Assembly (NCBI GenBank): GCA_024305745.1 | Contig: JAHRBS010000004.1 | Coordinates: 992,001-1,056,000 of the forward strand | DNA: 64,000 bases | Direction: 5' to 3' | Source: Polyporus tsugae | Taxonomy: Eukaryota; Basidiomycota; Agaricomycetes; Polyporales; Polyporaceae | Shown: piece after piece, positions 57,801 to 64,000 of the stretch | How positions within the stretch are numbered: position 1 is the stretch's first letter | How the letters are laid out: each line of letters begins with the position of its first letter | Position numbers and translations under genes: made by a program | Notes under the pieces: model-generated | What the model was told of the DNA's origin: nothing | Databases searched by the model: none | The model's input: only the letters and a program-made list of their open reading frames with translations

Positions 57801-58147
57801 TCGAGTGGGTAAAGCTTTGCTGGCTTTGGCAGTGTTGCTCCTTCCACAAACTTGATGGGGTGGTCATAGGGCTTGCGAGTCGGCATCCGCTCTAAAGCTG
57901 TCTTAGAAAACACGTCACCATACTGATGATAGTGGGCGGGCACATGATTAGACCAGTAGTCCTTGTCTTGGCTTCCTAGCACTGGTGTTCCTTCCTTCTT
58001 CTCCTCAATCCGTGTTCGCAGAGCGTGGGCATCAGGGTCATCAGAAAACTGCATCAAATGTACAAACTGTTCGGCACTGTCCCAGGGCTCGCGGTCTAGC
58101 TGACCGTAGGTGTCTCGTGCAAACTCCTCTAGTCGGGGCTCCTCCAC
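54897..58147 (-). pseudogene. Gypsy-B pol (RT, RNase H, integrase, chromodomain), broken
   Basis: A 371-codon RT frame (58147-57032) covers the region from YDHPIKFVEGA through the active site; then come RNase H and integrase (56926-55466) with the zinc region (HHDTTLAGHPGRWK, CDTCQQNK) and DDE core (SIDLITQLPE, SDRGTQFASE, PQTDGQTERVNQ). A chromodomain (FEVEKILDSRTYYGYV then YLVKWVEYDISEATWEP) ends near 54,905. Nonsense codons are at 57032-57034, 55466-55468 and 55115-55117. In the RT active site the second Asp of YIDD is Asn (codon 57359-57361), so the enzyme would be inactive even with a restored frame. Confidence 0.92.
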
Positions 58148-58149
58148 CG

Positions 58150-58560
58150 TCTGGATTTCTTTGTCCTGTACCGAAACTGGGCTGGGTAGACAGGTGTGCG
58201 GGCAGCGTGTAAACTCTACTTGACCAGCCTTCTAGTCGACTTCAGGGTTGTGTTCCCGAAGGAATGTCATGCCAATGATGATATCCCGGTTTCCTATATC
58301 TGTGACCAGGAAGGACTGCCAACTAGTGTGTTTCTCAATTGTGATGAGGCACCAGACATAGTGAGTAATTAAGCCCTTCTTGTTCTCCGTTGCATCAGCA
58401 TTGAATACTTGTATTTCTCGTGAGAGGTGTCATAGCTATAGGCCATGTTCCTGCACAAACCGATAGTGTGCAAAACTTGAGTAGGCTCCACAGTCCATGA
58501 GCCCTTCTGACTGGATTTTATGCATACCTTGCCTGAGGGTGAGCTTCAAATCGAGTGACT
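58150..58560 (-). pseudogene. Gypsy-B protease region, decayed
   Basis: Between gag and RT, minus-strand blocks of a retroviral-type aspartic protease remain: DCGAYSSFAHYRFVQEHG (DxGA active-site pattern) near 58,480, DIGNRDIIIGMTFLREHNPEVD near 58,250-58,300, and TRCPHTC near 58,195. Several stop codons interrupt it. Confidence 0.75.
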
Positions 58561-58674
58561 GTCACTGTCTGTGTGACAAAGCGAGATATACATAACTCGA
58601 TTTGGGTACAAATGACTCCTCTAGGTGGCTTACACTACTAGTATATATGGATCAGATGTTACGGCCAGTCCCCG

Positions 58675-60261
58675 TTACATCTGCTGGAGAAAATCCTGCT
58701 CGTTGGTCTCGATGATCTGTGCAGCGGTCTCCTGGTGCTCTTGCTTGCTTCTGAGTTCAAACTCCTTGAGCGTGTTGACTACAAACCCCATTTTGTCTCG
58801 GTCTTCAGCCTTGGCTTCTTCCTCGACGGTGCGTATCTTGGTTGGTGCAACACCCTTGCCCTTGAAGTGGGGGAGCTCGTAGTACCCCTTATATACCGGG
58901 TTACAACACTTGGTGCCAGACTTGTATGGGTGTTTGCCGCACTGGAAGCACATCTTCTTGGCTGGCCAGTCCTCTTGTTCCTTGGAGAGCTTCTCTGGCT
59001 TGCACATTGCATCGATGTCTATGGTGTCAGGATCTCTGGCAGCTCTTGAAGAGGAGGCGGCCTTGTGGTACTTGTTCCCTCGGTAGTCCATCTCGATCCC
59101 GAGTACCCAATCCAGGAAGTTCTCCCACTTTGTGGGGACTGTAAACGGTGACAAGGAGCGGTGGGTGATCATAGTGGTACGGAGATTGCCCTTGCACTGA
59201 GCATCAATACGATGAATGAGCTCCACATCAGAGTAACCAGACTTGATGGCAAAATGGCGGAAGTTCTCCGCAAACAAGGCGAGGGACGAGTGGGACTTAG
59301 CACACAGTTCCTCCAAAGATTGTTGAGCGGACTTCTCTGGTGCTAGTTCCCGGTATCCGCTCTTGAGCCGGTCGACAAAACTGGTCCAGGTGCCAAGGTA
59401 GGTGTTGTCTGCAGCTTTTTGGGCATAGTCATCCATGTACGACTGGGCTCCTCCTTGCAAGAACAATAAAGCGGTGGTGATCTTGTTATTGTCCATCATG
59501 ATGTTCTGGTACCGGAACCAAATGCCAAGTTTCTGGAACCATTGCTCCACCGTAAGATCCGGGGTTTTGACTTTAAACTTGGGAGGGTCTGCAATTCTAG
59601 GCCGGTGGGTGTTGTGCAATGGAACGGTTGCCGAGGCCGTGCGGATAGGTGCCGTGGTTGGGTGAGCAATGAGGGAAGCAACTTGCGTTTTCAGTTCCTT
59701 GATCGCCTCAACAAGCATCATAGTGTTGGTATTGAGGACGTCCATCTCCATTTTGAGGACTTCCCTCTCGGCCTTGAGCGTGTCATTCTCTGTTTCCAAG
59801 TCACGACAGCGGGACTCCAGGTCGTCCATGGCCTCGTGGAACCTTGTGTGGGTGATACACCTTTTCTGCTGGGCTTGGAGTTCGTGGATGTTGACGGCAG
59901 TTGAGTTCCGGTGTTTGTACATTTTGTTCCTTAACTGGTTGTAAGCTCCTATGATATCTTGCCTGACCATATCGTTCATTACGGCTAGGATCCAGTCGAT
60001 GTACTTGGTGTCTATTTTGTAGTGTGTCCCAGATGCTCGGACTGCCTCTGCGAGCATGTTGTATGGTTCACCCTGAAATGTCCAGCTTGTTGGAGTCTGT
60101 ATAGGTTCAAGGGTCGGTGTTGGTGACGGCGGGCATGTGGGGTGTTGTGAGGTTGGCCGGGGGGTTGTTTCCATTTCAAGCAGATTGTTTCCTCCGCCGG
60201 GTGGTGTGTGCGGTTCCTCGGGCCCAAAGGCATCCGTTGAGAGAACTTCAAAGCGAGACAT
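58675..60261 (-). CDS. Gypsy-B gag, intact 528-aa frame
   Basis: Starts at MSRFEVLSTDAFG. A Pro-rich N-terminus is followed by a coiled coil with heptad pattern (residues about 140-200, LESRCRDLETENDTLKAERE), then a retrotransposon-gag capsid domain (PKFKVKTPDLTVEQWFQKLG, YMDDYAQKAADNTYLGTW, EENLDWVLGIEMDYRGN-like blocks). An atypical Cys/His knuckle (CFQCGKHPYKSGTKC) comes next. The frame ends at LQQM* at 58675. It is the longest undamaged reading frame of the transposon region. Confidence 0.88.
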   Translation of the reverse strand: MSRFEVLSTDAFGPEEPHTPPGGGNNLLEMETTPRPTSQHPTCPPSPTPTLEPIQTPTSWTFQGEPYNMLAEAVRASGTHYKIDTKYIDWILAVMNDMVRQDIIGAYNQLRNKMYKHRNSTAVNIHELQAQQKRCITHTRFHEAMDDLESRCRDLETENDTLKAEREVLKMEMDVLNTNTMMLVEAIKELKTQVASLIAHPTTAPIRTASATVPLHNTHRPRIADPPKFKVKTPDLTVEQWFQKLGIWFRYQNIMMDNNKITTALLFLQGGAQSYMDDYAQKAADNTYLGTWTSFVDRLKSGYRELAPEKSAQQSLEELCAKSHSSLALFAENFRHFAIKSGYSDVELIHRIDAQCKGNLRTTMITHRSLSPFTVPTKWENFLDWVLGIEMDYRGNKYHKAASSSRAARDPDTIDIDAMCKPEKLSKEQEDWPAKKMCFQCGKHPYKSGTKCCNPVYKGYYELPHFKGKGVAPTKIRTVEEEAKAEDRDKMGFVVNTLKEFELRSKQEHQETAAQIIETNEQDFLQQM

Positions 60262-60304
60262 AATGTATTTCAAACTCCGGGGTTTTGTTGTACCAAAGGG
60301 AAGA

Positions 60305-61021
60305 CTACAAGACAATCCAGTCTAAGTAGCCAAACTTGTCTAGCTCAACAATTGTGTTTGCTACTCTAGGGAAACATTGTCCTAAACCCAAAAACTTTAT
60401 TTTTCCAAATTCCTTACAGAACCAGTCAATGCTCTGTTGTTGACTGCGGATCCAGTTGGGTCTGCTGTGGTTGATATTATCGCTGATCCACTCGAGTTGG
60501 TTGCCGATGCGTTGAATGGCTAGACGATGGTCATGCAGAAGGTCGTCGAGTAGCACCTTGCAGTGGAAGATGGCTTGGAGGCACTTGAGGACGGCGTGGG
60601 CCTTGGTCTCAATGATAGCGAGGTTGTCGTTGACATTGGTGCGGGTGAAAGCTGGGAGTGGTGCAGCAGAGATGCGGCATGCAAGGGGGATAGGTAGTGG
60701 TAGGACAGGGGTTAGCAGTGTGGGCGTGGGTGCCTGGACCCGGGGTGTGTTGGGCAAAGGTCGGGCGTAGGGGACAGATTGAGGCAGAGCCTTGCGACGA
60801 GGGACCAGAGGTGCATGCTCCCGAAGGCAGTAGCGAAGGCGATCCTCAGCAGAGTCCACAACTACACAGGATATCTGGTCCTGGACTGGGAGATGACCAT
60901 GCCTCTTGAAGTGGTGACAGGTAAACTCCTGGAGGTCTTGCTCCTTGGAGGGAATGGGGGATGATAAACGTGTATAAAACTCCTGGGGGGAAGAGAGACG
61001 GCTGGCTAGTGACTTGGGCAC
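60305..61021 (-). CDS. Gypsy-B ORF0, extra open frame before gag (238 aa)
   Basis: An undamaged 238-codon frame lies between the 5' LTR and gag and starts 35 bp inside the LTR border. I do not recognise a domain. It has a basic N-terminus, the block YCLREHAPLVPRRKALPQSV, a Pro/Leu-rich centre, and a helical C-terminus (LAIIETKAHAVLKCLQAIFH, DLLHDHRLAIQRIGNQLEWI, WIRSQQQSIDWFCKEFGK). It ends 44 bp upstream of the gag Met in a different frame. Survival without stops, while pol has several, is notable. It could be an extra structural or RNA-binding protein of this lineage; no function is assigned. Confidence 0.6.
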   Translation of the reverse strand: MPKSLASRLSSPQEFYTRLSSPIPSKEQDLQEFTCHHFKRHGHLPVQDQISCVVVDSAEDRLRYCLREHAPLVPRRKALPQSVPYARPLPNTPRVQAPTPTLLTPVLPLPIPLACRISAAPLPAFTRTNVNDNLAIIETKAHAVLKCLQAIFHCKVLLDDLLHDHRLAIQRIGNQLEWISDNINHSRPNWIRSQQQSIDWFCKEFGKIKFLGLGQCFPRVANTIVELDKFGYLDWIVL

Positions 61022-61055
61022 TGAACCAGGGGCCTAGGTGTGAGATTCTGTCTAA

Positions 61056-61472
61056 TGTCACAGCCGAATGACTGTGCCACAAAACAAACCAAGGTAAGAG
61101 CTCACTTATGGAGACACACAGAGGGTGACAACAGAAGTAGCAGATAGATTGGCCTAGACTAGAAGGCAGAGGATGGCAGGGGCTGTTAAGCTGCTTACAG
61201 ATGATGGGGAGCAAACAAGAGACAGAATCTAAGGTCTCTGAGCCCACATCACAGCCCTTATATACTATACATGACAGGTGCACAGACCACCTGGCTTCAG
61301 GGCAGGCTTGGGTACTGATGGCAGGTGGGCCAGTCCAAAAGGAGAACAAAGAGGTAAGTACTATTACATAATGATGACTAGTGTCCAGTATGGAGTCCGG
61401 AAATGGGTGACCCCTAGGTTAGGGTTGGTGGCTGTGACTGTAGTACCAAATGTGGCACAACAAACCGTGACA
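61056..61472 (-). repeat. Gypsy-B 5' LTR (417 bp)
   Basis: TGTCACAGCCGAATGACTG at the left border and AACCGTGACA at the right. The internal sequence follows leftward with ttagacagaatctcacacc, in which I do not recognise a tRNA 3'-end complement. Confidence 0.93.
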
Positions 61473-62466
61473 ATGAGGTCCTTGAAGATGTCGTTCATGA
61501 GTGCAGAGAATGTGCTGGGCGAATTGGCTAGCCCAAAGAACATAACATTTGGCTTGAACAGCCCCCAATTGGTCACAAAGGCAGCCTTCCATTCATCACC
61601 GGCCTTAATCCGCACATTGTTATACCCCCAGCAAATATCAAGCTTTGTGAAGTACTTGGCCTTCTTGAGTCGATCCATCAGATCTGATACCAACAGTAGT
61701 GGGTAACGGTTCTTAATGGTGATCTTGTTGAGTCGCCAATAGTCCTGGACTGGACGTAGGCTACCATCCTTCTTCTTAACAAAGAAAAACAGCGATGACA
61801 TCAGCGACTTCGACTCTTGAATATAGCCTTTGGCCAAGTTCTCAGCGAGAAACTTGTCAAGCTCTCCTTGTTCACTGGGTGATAGGGGGTACACGCGGGA
61901 ATGGAACATCTTTGCATCGGGCACAAGTTCTATCGCATGGTCATAGGGTCCGTGTTCTGGCAAACGTTCGGACGCCTCTTTCGAGAACACATGCAAGTAT
62001 TCGTGATAGCGCTCGGGTACAATCTCTTCGACGTGGCGGACTTCCTTCTTCTGGTACTCTTGCTCAGCGAGTTGTTGCAAATATGTGTATGTCGCTGAAG
62101 CAAACAGTTGCGGAGCACCATAAAGGTGTTGTCCATCCTCCCATGCATTGAGAAGAGATGTCTCAGTTCCATCCCACCGCAGCAGGAATCCTGGCGGCCA
62201 GGGCCTATCCTCCTCCTTCTTCTCGGTCGTCACAGCCGCACGCACCCTTCCAACCTTCCTAACCTTCTTTGCCCGTCGAGGACCGTGGCATGCCATAAGC
62301 TGTACCTCCGTATCACGCGCTTTGGTCTTGACAGGTTCAGAGGTTCTCTGGTTAGCCGGGCATGTCTCTGGACATCTCGACAGGCGCAGCGAGCCACGTT
62401 CCCAGTCTACTTCAGGGTTGTGCTCGCGTAGCCAGTCCAGGCCAATCATGATATCCTCTTCTCCTA
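61473..62466 (-). pseudogene. Gypsy-A pol fragment (protease end to RT)
   Basis: Minus-strand, uninterrupted for about 330 codons: from GEEDIMIGLDWLREHNPEVD (end of protease) through the linker to RT blocks FFFVKKKDGSLRPVQDYWRL and FGLANSPSTFSALMND. It is cut on the left by the Gypsy-B LTR and on the right by LTR-A at 62,467. It has Gln where both long Gypsy-A copies have the TAA stop (KGYIQESKS) and many amino-acid differences, so it comes from a different sub-lineage. Confidence 0.92.
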
Positions 62467-62949
62467 TGTCATGAACGTTCCATTCAGCGCCTGCTACCAG
62501 CACCTTAGTTTCCTTTTCCGGACAATCTACTTCTCACGTTGTACTTATTGTTCTCCATTGCATTGTATCTCGTCCTTTGTTCCTTAGCACAATAGCTCCT
62601 TATTGTCCATAGTTGCTATTGTTCTGTTTCAATTGTTCACCTGTGTCCATAGTTACCTATTGTCCCCGGGTTCTCATTGTCCTCTACATGTATATAAGAA
62701 CCAGTACTTCGCTGCCTGGAGACCTCAGTTTTGACCTCTTGTCTCCAGGTAAGCCTCACTGTATTTTGCTTGTTAGATACTTCGCTCAATACATCTTGTC
62801 TCCAGCCCTGACCGTTGAGCCCTGCTCCGCTCTTGCTGCACAAGTGCTCATTGACGCTGTTGCTCGTCTTGTATGTATCCCTAATCCTTACTCAATGCTC
62901 AGTCAAAACTAAGGTGCTGGTAGCATGCGTCAAATGGAACATTCATGAC
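62467..62949 (+). repeat. LTR-A with inverted terminal tail
   Basis: A plus-oriented LTR-A (62467 to about 62,907, ending cagtcaaaac instead of the usual cagtcgtaaca) is followed at once by the complement of an LTR-A start (62,909-62,949). The 483-bp unit is therefore bounded by about 40-bp imperfect inverted repeats (TGTCATGAACGTTCCATT and its complement). Confidence 0.85.
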
Positions 62950-64000
62950 AATAAACAGCAGAAGAAAGCGATGGAACATATTGAGCATCAAAGGAGTTAT
63001 GGAGGAAACAATGTCACAGGGGGGAGGAGGAGAACATAGGGATATCTCAGCACCCTATAGACAGATCATTATGTTCTATACACCATTGAAAAGCCACAGA
63101 TTGTGGCTTTCTGGTGGCATATAGAATATAAAGGGCCGTGAGGAACCCATGGAGATATAGTTGAGACAATAGAAGGGGGAAGGAGAGGAAGAAACTGAGC
63201 CAGAAAGAAGGTCATAGCAGTCCAACTAAGATGGTTTGGGGCATGTTCAATAGAAAAATGGAAGGGGAAATAGTGTTCCAAAGTACAAAGGGATTGAACA
63301 GGAACTCAGTGCAGAAGATGGGAAATGTGGGGAGGTAACACACAAATGATAGAATACACAATAGTCTTGGCCTCATTAGAAATCCTTCCAATCCAGCTTT
63401 TCAATGAGCTATGTTGCATGCCAATCAGCCCAGAACCTCCTGAGATATCAGCCCATCGCTGCCCTAATCCCACCTAGTCTTGAAGTTTTTGCATTGTTCT
63501 GAGTTGTTCTGATTCAGTAAGTGAGAAATAGACTACAATATGGCCCTAGTAAGTACCATAGATGAAAGCTAAGAGGTCATTAAGCAGGAGTGTTGAGGGA
63601 CTAAGCAGAGATGCAGATCACCTGCAGCAGCTCCCTTACATTGCCTAACCCTAACCCTGATCTGCACTTGATCTGGATCTGGATGAACTGGATCTGCGGA
63701 TCCGGTGCATGGCGGCTCTGGCTCCAGGTTTCTGCAGCTCAACCTGCAAAGTGATCTGGAGCTGTGTTCAGCCCTACTAGTAAGGGATCCCCTTTCTCTT
63801 ATGGACTACTGAATGCTCTACCCATTTGATACCTGCTAAGCTCATTATACTGTTTGGCTTACTGAGGTTGCTTCATCACATCCTACACAGACTCCTAAAG
63901 ACTTATAACTCATTTCCGGGCCACAACCCCCAATTGAATGGGGTAAATTCCACTTTTGTACAGAAGTAAGTATATGATTAAATGCAGATAAATGCGACCT
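62950..64000. other. Gene-free end of window with short-word island
   Basis: No gene recognised. At about 63,640-63,770 there is an island of the words CCTAACCCT, GATCTGGATCTGGAT, GGATCTGCGGATCC and CTGCAGCTCAACCTGCA, analogous to the other word islands. The only open frames are short and look random. Confidence 0.45.

Larger units (their letters stand above)
54479..61472 (-). mobile_element. Gypsy-B, Ty3/gypsy chromovirus with extra 5' ORF (6,994 bp)
   Basis: LTRs at 54479-54896 (3') and 61056-61472 (5'), with a polypurine tract (rc of ctattccctcct) next to the 3' LTR. In element order it holds ORF0 (61021-60305), gag (60261-58675), a decayed protease (58,560-58,150), RT, RNase H, integrase and chromodomain (58,147-54,900). 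The right flank continues into a Gypsy-A fragment and the left flank does not. Flanks cagac and atgag do not match. Confidence 0.95.

Noticed and set aside
63069..63281. 70-codon minus frame near the window end
   Set aside because: Short, isolated, no motif, AT-rich surroundings.
63640..63660. CCTAACCCTAACCC, telomere-like
   Set aside because: Only about two units inside a word island; not a telomeric array.
1..64000. CRISPR arrays, operons, bacterial promoters
   Set aside because: None seen; the sequence is eukaryotic.

Overview
The window looks like a nuclear contig of a filamentous basidiomycete, probably an agaricomycete (inference). The host genes are intron-rich, with introns of about 48-105 nt and GT..AG borders. 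The gene set (Trm2, Psd1, Sec13, Nic96, an SMN homologue, Gid1/RanBPM) is eukaryotic, and the transposon families are of fungal type.

Region 1 (1-12,902) is a compact housekeeping block. It holds the 3' part of a tRNA (uracil-5-)-methyltransferase (+), mitochondrial phosphatidylserine decarboxylase (-), the WD40 coat/nucleoporin Sec13 (-), nucleoporin Nic96 (+), an SMN-family protein (-) and a Gid1/RanBPM subunit of the GID/CTLH ubiquitin ligase (+). I resolved exon-intron structures that give uninterrupted reading frames of 525, 333, 865, 284 and 827 codons. Sec13 and Nic96 are divergent neighbours, and both protein families belong to the nuclear pore scaffold. SMN and Gid1 are also divergent.

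Region 2 (12,903-64,000) is a transposon graveyard with almost no host genes. It contains two Ty1/copia elements of one family (16,254-21,970 and 37,582-42,832), four pieces of one chromodomain Ty3/gypsy family (Gypsy-A: 14,651-16,253; 32,376-37,581; 47,122-53,077; 61,473-62,466), a second chromodomain gypsy with an extra 5' ORF (Gypsy-B, 54,479-61,472), solo and truncated LTRs, and a DIRS/Ngaro-like reverse-transcriptase relic (24,866-27,880). It also holds a Mutator-like transposase relic beside a decayed TET/JBP-type dioxygenase gene (44,056-47,121), a TA-flanked MITE (29,867-30,310), several degenerate short-word or tandem repeat islands, a tRNA-Cys(GCA)-like gene (22,071-22,141) and an unassigned Cys-rich gene.

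Nearly every transposon frame is broken by C-to-T type nonsense codons, mostly CGA to TGA, and three catalytic residues are lost (one integrase Glu and two reverse-transcriptase Asp). None of the seven LTR units whose two flanks can be read has matching target-site duplications. The two copia copies share LTR-position-specific variants and the opposed Gypsy-A copies share nonsense codons. Together these point to DNA-level duplication and rearrangement of already dead elements rather than fresh transposition.
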